This document shows, one piece after another, positions 17,601 through 22,416 of a stretch of 23,790 nt of DNA. The notes below the pieces were generated by a model. The model searched no databases. It was not told the origin of the DNA and worked only from the letters and a program-made list of their open reading frames with translations. The translations under genes and the position numbers were made by a program. The stretch spans positions 1-23,790 of IMG/VR virus record IMGVR_UViG_3300031851_000186; one strand, 5' to 3'. Numbering within the stretch: position 1 is the first letter of the stretch; each line of letters opens with the position of its first letter. Source of the DNA: a virus.

Positions 17601-18066
17601 ATATTAATGCGTCATTCGCTCTTTTTAATGTTTCTTCGACTCCCAGACCCTGTCTTGCGAGTTCTGTTGCCGCTGTAGCTACCGTGTCAAAGCTTTGTGC
17701 TGTATTCTTTGCTACTTTAAATAAACTTTTACCAAAATCTTCTAATTGGGAATTGGTTAACCCCATGACGACATTTATTTCAGTTAGCTTTTGTTCTACC
17801 TGTATAGTCGTTGTTACTAGAGAGGCAAAAGCCTTTTGGACCGCCTGTATAATACCTACAGAAGCTCCAAACGCTAAAACACGAGCATTGGACGCTTCTA
17901 GTGATTTATTAAATTCACTAACGGATCCAGTTATCTTACCTAAGGGTCTAGAAAAATTCCTATCATTTATCGACAGATTAAGCCCTCCCCTAGAACTTAC
18001 GTTTCTAACGGCTCTTTTTATGGACTTTTCTAGCCCTGTCTGAACTGTTGGTATCTTGAGAGGCAT
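5650..18066 (-). CDS. Giant tape measure protein (TP901-type) with an embedded multi-domain insert
   Basis: A 4,138-residue tape measure protein, which sets tail length and lines the tail lumen before DNA ejection. Residues about 90-325 are the TP901-1 type tape measure core (EINVVMGLTNSQLEDFGKSL, TAATELARQG, a GVSFDELLGAVTAAQQMTAR block, SFKTIFTR). A hydrophobic stretch follows at 413-446. Residues 540-1961 hold the motif-bounded insert described separately. After this come long Gln/Lys/Glu-rich helical regions, and two Gly/Ala-zipper membrane-like segments near 2438-2470 and 2653-2692. Two copies of a typical tape measure C-terminal motif lie near 3789-3821 and 4039-4071, and the tail end KEKRVGGSLR is common in this family. 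For comparison lambda gpH is 853 residues for a tail of about 135 nm; scaling gives roughly 620 nm for the full length, or about 400 nm without the insert. The start is supported by a tandem Shine-Dalgarno. Plus-strand open frames inside it are shadows. Confidence 0.95.
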   Translation of the reverse strand: MPLKIPTVQTGLEKSIKRAVRNVSSRGGLNLSINDRNFSRPLGKITGSVSEFNKSLEASNARVLAFGASVGIIQAVQKAFASLVTTTIQVEQKLTEINVVMGLTNSQLEDFGKSLFKVAKNTAQSFDTVATAATELARQGLGVEETLKRANDALILTRLTGLDAAAAVSGLTAALNTFNNVGLDSTQILSKMAAVDVQFAVSTEDLIDAVSRAGAVASDAGVSFDELLGAVTAAQQMTARGGKVIGNSFKTIFTRVQRSSTITRLEELGIAVRDISGNTLPAINVLQNLAKTYDKLADTTKAAVAEQVGGVFQINILKAAIKDLSSENSILSRATQISASATDEAYKKNEILNRSLAALSSQAATSLKELAGALGEIAFADQIRDYLTFIKDQVSGISDFLGQKQGESAGSDFAKGVIAGIGNVLTGPGLFLTLAVLSKLFVKTFSFLAGSGKELLGVVTAAEKQKQIQASIVTVLNENSALQKRILSQEGNRAAQEKTILNILQQQSREQAKIAAAARAMSPGISRAGFGGDLRRKSDGHIPNYVSSSERSSEKKGARQGGYTAGAVKSMNLKGEGRVIFNSAETVKKFSGLSQPAIMPPESSRAGRKYRKAFSNVHGMDPYANRGYVPNYNRARKISSYKPTPHNIASALVHGKRRALNLDTGGGRVLKDSWHSSKPALATSTELDSIRTLVYKKFLSKKDSTFIKQVEDSLAGFGNNVPSGWSRGSGYIDGMLFDLNMKRAQSRGLSSPHKLPPGRELGPERDPFMGGAMSHGHVPNYGLGNLFRRQKPKTSDRDFMGKGLGAAGKLISTPFKDIGSLIKGGYGAYMKGTDFLGKGILGAAKGGYNAYTNIFETGKHLLGKGFDFMKNFPRTTLYGGGGGAGFAFKDEIMNAIQKYGPKALEMGGKLGKGALDIFQNPTSHIDLISGVLGGIIPVSVLGSTLLDDILRMRKQEKSNKVGQELKNKGKTRTNLKVSDLPGDLQRIAIGRMKANPRYGNETSFVPKSILDELGMSDGFIPNMMFRPEQMVMHARNKMNPSQSRQASKLKSFILKRGALDSAAKPYETPGMSKLFDMKGNKIDSVRFGGDYRAAVVTKDGSTYMGRFHDDIRDELAKKKIDLKEAADLELTWSLKDLFNGGLIPNYALSNTPIGTEYLSGLQRAQPANYNEATIAKYETFKDPTKLNDLLASPQKTVEALKYLDNKGLSEVKKSMTANGLLGSQDWEMVKSGVGAPPKADVASVLRQASPRDILNYLTGNTDRIQGNVPGSFVRLMDHKERSQVVQDMVGRTSVSNTIKKQIGSIRKSKNRINNTQMEVLSRDVLKLGHDPERGIVKARPMAGVLAQLYRSGSGFTSKPGLTGPGYFGETSGRFRGSDASIAKQSEIQKRVEARHLESQAALNTQASASGSAQQGELSKILKNSPGAKNLINNRSFEDFEDNLKDDKKTIRQAEKMMAGRFQKSDDIDALMRERKERHKKLFGKNFTNLSKKSPITEKKNPKLNALPTLEELLSLNKNDGLPKKIQELPSIYKNYTLKDLLRMAKERFGGSPSISSTPTLKELLKLRKFRSFGKIPNFALRINASKIKSISKPKAKIHSDKFDGTIGMSELDKIITNGLFKSIKYQPKSGSAQDLTFTGARHGVHAHKKGASAPKGFSSWADFDKNSPLGKSRVVHAASAGKGAGGYRRLHLDKIQSVVSQGKHLKVDPDMASKGLIPNFARTPAKYKTKVRDDGSRDDTDGPPKQVFFESSVGGKNFATSHAIDIPDFKDPSKRALQVIMTSEANPSLRGRGYGKDLYEHMAQYSKKNGYTGLYGDMGTSISAMRVVDSIAKGKKFKVEKAEDLQFNKDIGEKDGMWAGENFTYKISNQGHVPNYAGLFSGGASKVLSKNPQYSGAVKDAVSREASFGLTPRVVQAPSLKSSTNPGLAVVNQEQEGGSLAKARILHGGLNPKQKSGVPNYASPVRSLTGADVMSMRQDTRQAIRQDGLKAMQDSFFKASSAIDKMTASTDRGRKFLAGLSKEYGKNANLIKEANIRQKAQTKGLSSKDGVERNQFARQMFRKDELKNIAASGGPLGGLAKNLMNAPGGKFEDALLFQQGVARKSGDTETLNALRKIDSSMERGARNAMSGPRESAKMIERALKQNSGEIRAREKFQGTGGFNKSTATKFFAQDFLRARDPNFSGGQREANSIMAMMGKTGQNEFKNYLQQQGVMSSNKALASAGLQSGQFRQLVGGQAGTSSLAANQFTKKLGQFQKALENGDKKTAKRLERSLNSGAIGIGKDTQSTKALQQLVQTSKDNAKNAIKSDNTKAAQTAARDRLRGGTGGGKLANLSSKIFGNQLTGSFMSGRSGAGIIGSGLGTGTARAAGRLSGGITRAAKNFGTQGLGKFGGTMGLGMSFIAPMIAGMVSNKQDRAERATFNKTTGSFDVNDRGGDIASSVLMGAGMGALFGPAGMVVGAMGGFFASMKKATLTIDEQIRMREKEIAVIGQNVQATQNIQNLQNARKSAFEKGDKSQIAKLDAMVNRTLSGITDKDILSKLSLAAGDDDAMAALQKDLQDQMTVATSAQNFGMAIKNKNSRNAGVAMGSIIAQGIRNGDVDEDDSLRLLNDIRKNVDSRKMSGQMLSTEKMNDLRTRAEGRQDMTSTGTLAGGIGAGLMTAGALAAFTGVGLPAGLVLTALGAAAGAYGGRQAESMTAETQLRGAQSMGMDELMQFDKLVQAGVLTESSMNAMVAAFKEGEVGIEEIAKEAEGAVRDFNNVRKATESASNALFNLDKKLKLALSRMTLKLEVQKIENSSDLQAENSNTQFLSQFMSPSRSSEFMSNQQGRLLEKEIGFKMSEFSGQADIDFLRKLNSSSMNLKSVTPRQKQDLIGAVEERGIGIAEDSIASRAFRGTIKDQSFTRDQINQLAGAVGIEDPTNGDRVDRMRGMAFNTIGGVRTSPLFSSFNALDAEKKDESRSRLGMLLGVTSDDDISNALKKIDLASSVSTRNPDSSTTRRVNFEDSVIGQGGGVSYDYLAQFNKEDAKAAEELLDDRARQKKLMEAQITAMRKSASIQIAQNRIQSKIQEELELYQARLRTRNIERDTALIKQKGISSGKVSNFKTLTNERFRGSRDDESEAARQTGLRKKIFQEELKIQKAENLETFKKEAERLMSEKNLIDALNNLKDSISPILDNAASESGGPKTSTAQSSPGSPASSPSGAGNGATVIVNNNKGGATVANALAGNGLSDIKARTKSIDTLQEKLTSKKNEVKKKRADLDFSKARLEPVEKHILRLNAVANSGKSGSSGTHSGAGFFFDDEMFNAQQEFAEKYADQIAKDTGRADLLFDKNGYLRPFESSEQRKSGQVLDPATGAGKGSVQLLGEYLENLKSSLRIEKQETGLSGAEKEQKTLESQLLSLKDEQGKAVSARSEARQGASKNDIAQKLKGQVVSLENIDLGLTNMMLNSVDKAEGINESLDLINQAVAIAGNNDPKGILREKANSLKEISEQMNRGIKEMERRFNLREAKMAVENFSKTLKFFDYSKGSFSEINALTNLDVNAQSASSALRGATGQIQRQKEFEIISGDPTATNLQKAEARIALESQTIGTQGQRDRFAQMSTQEADLAASLTTARFNRTELVDSGDKEAIKKADANIAGLESQLKTLNKNAQLLALAMQRSTPRGEGGVVNEIKTNLGNGLQSGFAGVENSAEGIYTRLGQDMPFAMKNGMVDAMQAALSGADDLEGKLSAIGISFLQMIQRAFLESAASRVVGAIGSVTGLDRVEGNSGGMVSGGSGVKDDVPAMLMGGEYVIKKSSVDKYGVNFLERLNSGSLTGYKNGGGVNLAIGAPRAAEREEFTEENKDGNVTRYKVKKGEVGINRGLTGYAMANDRKIQEFYRDQETQFNEDLSTKRQEEMRGKNKERRKKAEKNALLGLVYGIIGGALLSKGIDFAKDKYKQSSFGQKRFDKKTAKDLATKGTTSVKGGSLTDKFESPSDRSSVQKFYQNMLTKPDQNGQVAGPVVTARTMWQNNQGGSLDANKVELRRNKGGGVPSLLTGGEYVMNPSAVKTYGSSMMKSINDGSLGSSGGSTNQSQSTVTHGDVNISINVSGNGSTTTTASNPLNTKEFASKVKNAVVEIIGKEKRVGGSLR
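5854..5952 (-). repeat. Tape measure C-terminal motif, copy 2
   Basis: Residues about 4039-4071, reading VPSLLTGGEYVMNPSAVKTY and ending in KSINDGSL. It aligns without gaps over 33 residues to copy 1, including VPxxLxGGEYV, the A/S-V-x-x-Y-G step and the final N-x-GSL. Confidence 0.75.
6604..6702 (-). repeat. Tape measure C-terminal motif, copy 1
   Basis: Residues about 3789-3821, following GGSGVKDD. It contains VPAMLMGGEYVIKKSSVDKY and ends in ERLNSGSL. The G-G-E-[YF]-V-[IL]-x-x-x-[AS]-V-x-x-Y-G pattern is common near the C-termini of phage tape measures. It is repeated 250 residues later. Confidence 0.75.
12463..12864 (-). other. GNAT acetyltransferase-like domain inside the tape measure
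   Basis: Between the seventh and eighth motifs (about residues 1735-1868) the sequence reads as a GNAT fold. A strand ALQVIMTSEA leads into the acetyl-CoA pyrophosphate loop and its helix: Arg1790-Gly-Arg-Gly-Tyr-Gly1795 followed by KDLYEHMAQYSKK, which fits the Q/R-x-x-G-x-G/A signature of motif A. Next come a GYTGLYGD strand and SAMRVVDSIAKGKKFKV, like the C-terminal GNAT strand and helix ending in a 'GFK'-type element. The loop residues needed for cofactor binding look intact. The substrate is unknown. If the domain is delivered with the tape measure during ejection it could modify a host target; that is inference. Confidence 0.65.
12925..13335 (-). other. Possible WYL-like domain inside the tape measure
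   Basis: Residues about 1578-1714, between the sixth and seventh motifs. A helix-like ELDKIITNG is followed by SIKYQPKSG (Tyr1625), then a strand-rich stretch with VVHAAS, and then YRRLHLDKIQSV (1687-1698). This order (I-x-Y strand, middle strands, then R-x-(F/L)-x-(L)-D-(K/R)-I) recalls WYL domains, which sense ligands or nucleic acids in bacterial regulators. The central W-Y-L residues themselves are not present, so this is a weak call; another small beta-barrel is equally possible. Confidence 0.3.
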
Positions 18067-18069
18067 TTT

Positions 18070-18082
18070 TCCTTATTCCTTA
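18070..18082 (-). promoter_or_regulatory. Tandem ribosome binding site for the tape measure gene
   Basis: The minus strand reads TAAGGAATAAGGA, then AAA and the ATG at 18066. The proximal AAGGA is three bases and the distal one ten bases from the start. These 13 bases are identical to those ahead of the gpI-like gene. No convincing promoter is visible in the rest of the 18083-18148 leader. Confidence 0.65.
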
Positions 18083-18148
18083 CTGGAAATTACACCTAAA
18101 ACAGAACAACTATCTATAATAAATTTGTTTAATAATTGATGAATCATT

Positions 18149-18187
18149 AAAAAACAAAAGAACCCCCTTTTTCAAGGAGGTTCTTTT
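18149..18187 (-). terminator. Intrinsic terminator after the major tail tube gene
   Basis: A stem pairs 18156-18169 with 18174-18187 (14 positions, one mismatch). On the minus strand the loop is GAAA, a stable tetraloop, and the stem is followed by G and six T (complement of 18149-18154). It lies 27 bases past the tube gene stop. The symmetric A/T ends mean it may also work in the other direction. It separates the highly expressed tube gene from the tape measure operon. Confidence 0.85.
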
Positions 18188-18214
18188 AAGAAAAAGTAGA
18201 AATAGATTCTTCTT

Positions 18215-19918
18215 TTATTTATTAGGGATACCGTAATGTTCTGGAATTACATTACTATTAGCTCCAGATATGAAAACTCCATGAAGCAAGTCTTCTGGTC
18301 CACCAATTTGAGTCGTAAATGTGAAGTCTACGCTCTTGTTGCTTCCGATATCTGAGGAGATAGACTCGCTGTCTATTCTTGCTCCCTTGAAGTCGATATC
18401 CAAAGAGTCGAATGTTGCTCCTCCAACGCAAGGAACTCCGCCCTTCATCTTAATTTTAACATCATGCTCCTTACAGTCATCCAATAGAAGAGCAAGGTTG
18501 CCTGTTCCAATTTCTGACAGCAAAGCACTTACGCTCATGCTAGCAACCACTGGGAGATCAACAACCCTAGAGAATGCAAACCTAGTTCCAATTCTATCAA
18601 TTGGGCTTCTGCTTAGCGGCAAGCTTAGGCTGAAGTTTTGAACATGAACCGCACCTTCTCCATTAACTTTAGAGAACATTGATAGTTCATTAGGAAGTTC
18701 TAGGGTAATATCACCAGGCTTTAAGGCGGTTAAAGCTGAAGCTCCAAATTCACCTGTGCTTGGAGAAGATCCTTCATTATCTCCTCTAAGGGAGTTGGGG
18801 TGAGCTAAACTGAAATTGATACCAGTAACTGGTGTTCCTTTTTGGAGATTTATACCAGGTATAGTCACACCCGTAGTTCCTATATCAGATTTAGCATTAT
18901 ACAATTCAATTGTTGCTGAAGCTGTTGGGATCGACCCAACAGAAGCTTCAATAGTATAATCGCTCAAGAAGCCGTTGCCCAAACCGATAACAGATCTCTT
19001 GTCAATGGCTTCGGTGCTCGAAAATGCATCGGTAGATTCTGGAGTAGTAACTATGAAAAAGTTTTTGCCCGCAGAGTCGCTCTTTAAGTGGTTGGTCGCA
19101 GCATTAGAAACTGCTGTTCCCATTCCAAGGCCGAGGCTATTAGAATCCCCTTGGAGATAAAAACCAAGATTTCTTTCGTTAAAACCGTCTGTTGGGAAAT
19201 AAGTGAAATCAAGATTAACTGTGGGCGGCTCAAGAGTAATCGCATCAATTCTAGCGAGTTGACCAAATGTATTTACATCTGTTCTGTTGATTGTAAAGCT
19301 ATAGTTAGCACTTTGTACTCTATGAACTTGTTGAACTAAGTTCTTATAAGTACCACTCCAGGGTTGTACAAGCACGCCAAAACCAACATCATTTTTGTCA
19401 GCGATGGAATTCGCAGGATTTTTATCATTATTTGAATAAGCTACATTAGCATTGTCCCATGCAGACTTATTATAATAAAGCATAATATCACCAGAAGTAC
19501 CCCTCAAACCAGCAAGAGTCGTTTGTTTTACACCCATTTGAATGCCGCCTGCGCCTGCACCAGGGTAAACACTTGTTCCGAAGGCTCCTGTAAAAGCTTG
19601 TTGCACTGCTCCACTAAGGTTATGTAAATCACTAAGAGCTAAAGTACTTGGTGTGTTTACCTGGCCTTGAGTCGTTCCAGCTGAAGTGGAGTTCCATGTA
19701 AGGTACGGATCCTGATGTAATCCAATTGGACTATTTAGCGCCATTAATGCAGGTTTGTTTCCACTTCCTCCTCCATAATTTGCAGTGGTCATTGAGGTGG
19801 CAGTGTGCCCTGTTGGTCCGAGACCAGTCAATACTGCGGAACACGTGAAGTGGGCTCCAGTTGCGTTAGGGCTTACGAATAGTGCCTCACTTTGATAAAT
19901 TACTCTGTTTCTAGCCAT
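18215..19918 (-). CDS. Major tail tube protein
   Basis: A 567-residue beta-rich protein, upstream of the tape measure where tube genes lie. The best recognition points are YSFTINRTDVNTFGQLARID and PPTVNLDFTYFPTDGFNERN (about 206-250), which I associate with long-tailed phage tube proteins. A second half follows: GNGFLSDYTIEASVGSIPTA (about 315-334) and SLSLPLSRSPIDRIGTRFAF (about 430-449). The two halves share a strand, Arg, Gly, strand, Pro, strand pattern, suggesting a duplicated tube fold as in T5 pb6, which builds three-subunit rings. The N-terminal 200 residues are Gly/Ser/Thr/Ala-rich and not matched in the paralogues; they may form a surface domain. The gene has its own terminator, lacks a Shine-Dalgarno, and is richer in G+C than its neighbours (26 of 60 bases at 18301-18360). 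This fits abundant expression. The tube role is inferred from position, length and motifs. Confidence 0.75.
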   Translation of the reverse strand: MARNRVIYQSEALFVSPNATGAHFTCSAVLTGLGPTGHTATSMTTANYGGGSGNKPALMALNSPIGLHQDPYLTWNSTSAGTTQGQVNTPSTLALSDLHNLSGAVQQAFTGAFGTSVYPGAGAGGIQMGVKQTTLAGLRGTSGDIMLYYNKSAWDNANVAYSNNDKNPANSIADKNDVGFGVLVQPWSGTYKNLVQQVHRVQSANYSFTINRTDVNTFGQLARIDAITLEPPTVNLDFTYFPTDGFNERNLGFYLQGDSNSLGLGMGTAVSNAATNHLKSDSAGKNFFIVTTPESTDAFSSTEAIDKRSVIGLGNGFLSDYTIEASVGSIPTASATIELYNAKSDIGTTGVTIPGINLQKGTPVTGINFSLAHPNSLRGDNEGSSPSTGEFGASALTALKPGDITLELPNELSMFSKVNGEGAVHVQNFSLSLPLSRSPIDRIGTRFAFSRVVDLPVVASMSVSALLSEIGTGNLALLLDDCKEHDVKIKMKGGVPCVGGATFDSLDIDFKGARIDSESISSDIGSNKSVDFTFTTQIGGPEDLLHGVFISGANSNVIPEHYGIPNK

Positions 19919-20013
19919 AATATTAGTATTTAATTTTTTTAAAAGATACGGGTTTAACTTAAATTACAGATAACTTGGCTTAATGTGAAATTTTTTATTA
20001 ACTTTAAAATAAT
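19919..20013 (-). promoter_or_regulatory. AT-rich leader of the tail tube gene
   Basis: A 95-base gap, the second largest on the minus strand, between the 287-residue gene and the tube gene. It is very AT-rich and probably holds the tube promoter, but I cannot point to a convincing -35/-10 pair. The bases just ahead of the ATG (AAATACTAATATT) contain no Shine-Dalgarno. Translation may depend on an unstructured A-rich leader. Confidence 0.3.
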
Positions 20014-20877
20014 TCAACAAACCCTTGGGAATCTTGGTTTCGTTATTTCAAAATCTAAAAATCCAACAAAAAGCCCTGGAGCTATTGTGTTTCTTATAGT
20101 TTCGCTTATTTTAGATGTAGTGACTCTTTCTATATTAAACGGGGCTTCTAGAGTCTTTTTAGCTGGGTCTTGATATAAATATTTACCATTTTTTAAATCT
20201 CCATATTCATTAATAGGATGAGATGAAAAATCCAAACAAGGTATTACTGAGTTTCTTGTATCAGCGAATAAAGATAGTATCGCATCTAATTGATATAGAT
20301 TTTCAGCAAAAACAACTGATTTAAAATTTAGAGTAGTTTTGTCTTCTCCTCCGAATGCAAAAGGTTCGTTTTCTATATATTCATTATTGATAAAAACAGC
20401 TGGGGTCACAAAGTCATATGGAGCTATTCCACTTTCTGGAACAAAAAACCTACTATTACTATCGAATTTAGATTCAACTATTAAAGCTTCTTCTGTTTGG
20501 TTGGTATTATATATATTAAACTCTTTTACTGAAAAGGATCCGCTGAGATTCATATTTACTGAGGCCGCATTTCCAGTAACAACTATTCCGCCATTATTAA
20601 AATCAAAGAAATAACCATTAGTAAGGTCTTTTTTATCAATTTTTCCTGCTGACCCAGATACATGAGTAGGCACAAATGCGCCTCCCCCAACCCCACTTTC
20701 AGTAACCCATTGTTTGTAAGGGCTACTGTATCTATAAAAATCACTAGGAAGGCGTTCGTCAGATGTATAATAAAGTTTTCCCGTGAAGTTTTGGTATGCT
20801 TCTCCATATTCTAACAAGTGATGTTCAAACCACATTGTAAAACTAGTTGTAGCATCATGTCCAAAGTTATTTTTCAT
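20014..20877 (-). CDS. Unrecognised neck or tail-completion candidate (287 residues)
   Basis: I do not recognise this protein. It begins with an aromatic-rich segment (TTSFTMWFEHHLLEYGEAYQ) and continues as a beta-rich soluble protein with no signal peptide, membrane segment or catalytic motif. A distinct C-terminal stretch includes LYQLDAILSLFADTRNSVIP and DFSSHPINEYGDL. It begins at an ATGA overlap with the upstream gene, so the two are probably co-translated, and it is the last gene before the tube gene. In siphophages this position usually holds tail terminator, tail completion or neck proteins, and I infer a structural role of that type. The exact role is open. Confidence 0.55.
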   Translation of the reverse strand: MKNNFGHDATTSFTMWFEHHLLEYGEAYQNFTGKLYYTSDERLPSDFYRYSSPYKQWVTESGVGGGAFVPTHVSGSAGKIDKKDLTNGYFFDFNNGGIVVTGNAASVNMNLSGSFSVKEFNIYNTNQTEEALIVESKFDSNSRFFVPESGIAPYDFVTPAVFINNEYIENEPFAFGGEDKTTLNFKSVVFAENLYQLDAILSLFADTRNSVIPCLDFSSHPINEYGDLKNGKYLYQDPAKKTLEAPFNIERVTTSKISETIRNTIAPGLFVGFLDFEITKPRFPRVC

Positions 20878-21542
20878 GACAAAGTTAAAGACCTTAACCT
20901 TTCCACCGATTTCGCAAAATCTTTTAATATGCCTGATATATATGAAACTCTCTTGTATCTAGACCTTTGCATTCCTATTGCCCCACCAGTACTCCCTCCC
21001 CCAAAAGCTTTTTCGGATTTTTTTCCGCCTCTTATTTGTATGGCATTCCCAGATCTAGAAGAGTCAAAGTTTTTCTTTTGATTGTACAAGTAAAACCCCA
21101 GACCAGACAATCCAGTCTCTATGCCGTCTAACCAACTCCTTCCCCCCTCAAATTCAGTCCTAAAGGACGATATTTTAGTCATAGAAAATAATTCTTCTCT
21201 AGAGGGTTCATTAGTTATAAAATCAAACACCCCATTTTTTTGACTAGTTTTTCTAATCGTGGTGCTTTTTAGTCTTTGCCTAACTGGGCCAAGAGGATCA
21301 GACCCTTCAATAAAACCTATAAATGAAAATAAATTACCATAACCACCAAGAGTCCTACTCGTGTTTGTCGAGTTTGAACCGTTTTCTATTTCTACGGTGA
21401 CTGGGTGAGAGTCGAAACTTTTTAACATTTCAAGTTTTACTATTTGGAACTGTTTGGTAACCATAGCTTCCACCTGTTTACCTATCTCCCTTGGTAATTG
21501 CGAGTTTATTGATTTAGTTACGTCTCTTGGTAATATAGCCAT
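20874..21542 (-). CDS. Unrecognised head-tail connection or tail-completion candidate (222 residues)
   Basis: A start at 21596 would add 18 hydrophobic residues and overlap the upstream gene by 53 bases; the ATG at 21542-21540, one base after the upstream TAG, is far more likely and gives 222 residues (MAILPRDVTKSINSQLPREI). The first 50 residues look helical, ending in a SHPVTVEIENG segment; residues 65-85 carry a conspicuous GGYGNLFSFIGFIEGSDPLG block. Then follow a basic region, a Gly-rich patch (KAFGGGSTGGAIG) and a helical basic C-terminus. The early helix followed by a HPVT strand recalls HK97 gp10-type tail completion proteins, but the match is weak. No enzyme motif. Ends in an ATGA overlap with the next gene. 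Confidence 0.55.
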   Translation of the reverse strand: MAILPRDVTKSINSQLPREIGKQVEAMVTKQFQIVKLEMLKSFDSHPVTVEIENGSNSTNTSRTLGGYGNLFSFIGFIEGSDPLGPVRQRLKSTTIRKTSQKNGVFDFITNEPSREELFSMTKISSFRTEFEGGRSWLDGIETGLSGLGFYLYNQKKNFDSSRSGNAIQIRGGKKSEKAFGGGSTGGAIGMQRSRYKRVSYISGILKDFAKSVERLRSLTLS

Positions 21543-21543
21543 C

Positions 21544-22008
21544 CTATTTAGATTTGTCGGTAGGAAGAAGGAAAAAAGTATAATAATTCGGTTCAAATAA
21601 ACCGTGCGGTCTTACATCGCTCTCTATAGAAAATCTTCTATTATCAAAGTCAACTCTTTTCGTCGTTGTTAATGTATTATAGCCACTCATGTCAACTTTT
21701 ATTCTTACATATCCATCTGGAAGCTTTAATTTCAATTGAGAATCGATCTCTGGGGAACTCATTTGTGTTTGACTTCTGTCTGTGTCATATGTAATCCTTG
21801 CATTAAAACTTCCTGATTGGATTACTTTCTTAGTAGTATTGGATTGTATTGAGTTTTGTTGATATATCGAGTTAAATCCTGGATTAGTAGATAATACTAT
21901 TGTTTTAGCTTCTTTGAAATAATAAACAGGTCGAGCGAATGTATCATGAAGATCGTTAAATGATTTCTGCAAATCATCTTTTTCAGTATCTGTTAATAAG
22001 CTACCCAC
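21544..22008 (-). CDS. Head-closure or head-tail adaptor candidate, GTG start (154 residues)
   Basis: First gene of the minus-strand block. No ATG is available near the N-terminus; the start is GTG at 22008-22006, with AAGGTG about 11 bases ahead and an in-frame stop a few codons upstream. The 154-residue protein begins with an acidic helix (LTDTEKDDLQKSFNDLHDTF), followed by beta-rich sequence (RPVYYFKEAKTIVLS, KLPDGYVRIKVD, TTKRVDFDNRRFSIESDVRP) and ends in YYTFFLLPTDKSK. Size, beta-strand pattern and location at the start of the tail module fit head-closure or stopper proteins such as SPP1 gp16, but this is inference from context and not a recognised match. Confidence 0.5.
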   Translation of the reverse strand: MGSLLTDTEKDDLQKSFNDLHDTFARPVYYFKEAKTIVLSTNPGFNSIYQQNSIQSNTTKKVIQSGSFNARITYDTDRSQTQMSSPEIDSQLKLKLPDGYVRIKVDMSGYNTLTTTKRVDFDNRRFSIESDVRPHGLFEPNYYTFFLLPTDKSK

Positions 22009-22098
22009 AAAACTAATTACACCTTATTAGATTGTAAGTAAAATTATTTATATTTTTATTGAAAAAAAAAAGATCAATCATATTATATAATACTTACG
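22009..22098 (+). promoter_or_regulatory. Divergent intergenic region with a candidate plus-strand promoter
   Basis: The 90 bases separate the minus-strand tail block from the plus-strand genes. For the plus strand a TATAAT lies at 22086-22091, and an alternative TATTAT at 22081-22086 is 16 bases from TTGAAA at 22059-22064. With TATAAT as the -10 box, transcription would start about at the ATG at 22099, giving a leaderless mRNA; no Shine-Dalgarno is present. A minus-strand promoter must also lie here or upstream of it, but I cannot place one. Confidence 0.4.
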
Positions 22099-22416
22099 AT
22101 GAGTGACGGAGATAAGGAGATTCTACAGGAGAGGTATGAAAAACATATTAAGAATTTGTTTAAGTCTTTTTTATTTATTCTTGAAGACTTAAATGACGAT
22201 CATAATATTAATTTCACAAAGCTTAAAAAAGGATTACCTGAAATGTATCATTCATTAATAAATCAAGCTAATTATTTTGATTATGACAAAATGCAATTTC
22301 TCAGAAAGAGGGTTTTGGATTTAGGAAACGATTCCTTGCGCGGACAAAATGAAGATTTAGAAAAATTTACTGTAGAATTTAAATTTAAAGAATATTATAA
22401 AAAACAAATACAATGA
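22099..22416 (+). CDS. Unrecognised small phage protein (105 residues)
   Basis: A charged, probably all-helical soluble protein with no recognised domain. Helical heptad-like stretches run through residues 3-35 (EILQERYEKHIKNLFKSFLF), followed by YFDYDKMQFLRKRVLDLGND and a C-terminal FTVEFKFKEYYKK. It is the first of three overlapping plus-strand genes; its stop overlaps the next start as ATGA. It starts without a Shine-Dalgarno directly behind a possible -10 element. Its base composition and reading-frame integrity support a real gene. Role unknown; a head-tail or chaperone-related function is only guilt by association. Confidence 0.65.
   Translation: MSDGDKEILQERYEKHIKNLFKSFLFILEDLNDDHNINFTKLKKGLPEMYHSLINQANYFDYDKMQFLRKRVLDLGNDSLRGQNEDLEKFTVEFKFKEYYKKQIQ

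Noticed and set aside
17510-18043. Plus-strand open frame of 177 codons opposite the tape measure start
   Set aside because: It lies entirely opposite the conserved TP901 core, has no ribosome binding site and no recognisable sequence. It and the other plus-strand frames between 6000 and 18000 are shadows of the Ala/Ser/Leu-rich tape measure codons.
18067-18214. Search for a frameshifted gpG/gpGT chaperone between tube and tape measure genes
   Set aside because: The gap is only 148 bases and holds a terminator and a leader. No open frame or slippery heptamer with a coding context is present.
18215-18235. Y-G-I-P-N at the C-terminus of the tail tube protein as a tenth copy of the insert motif
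   Set aside because: It is a single match at the end of an unrelated protein, not between domains, and the following residue is Lys. Chance is the simpler explanation.
21543-21596. Hydrophobic N-terminal extension of the 222-residue protein, looking like a signal peptide
   Set aside because: The stretch is the upstream gene read in another frame; the ATG at 21542 directly follows the upstream stop.
22059-22091. TTGAAA and TATAAT as one sigma70-type promoter
   Set aside because: The spacer would be 21 bases, too long for a standard promoter; TATTAT at 16 bases is a weaker but better spaced alternative.
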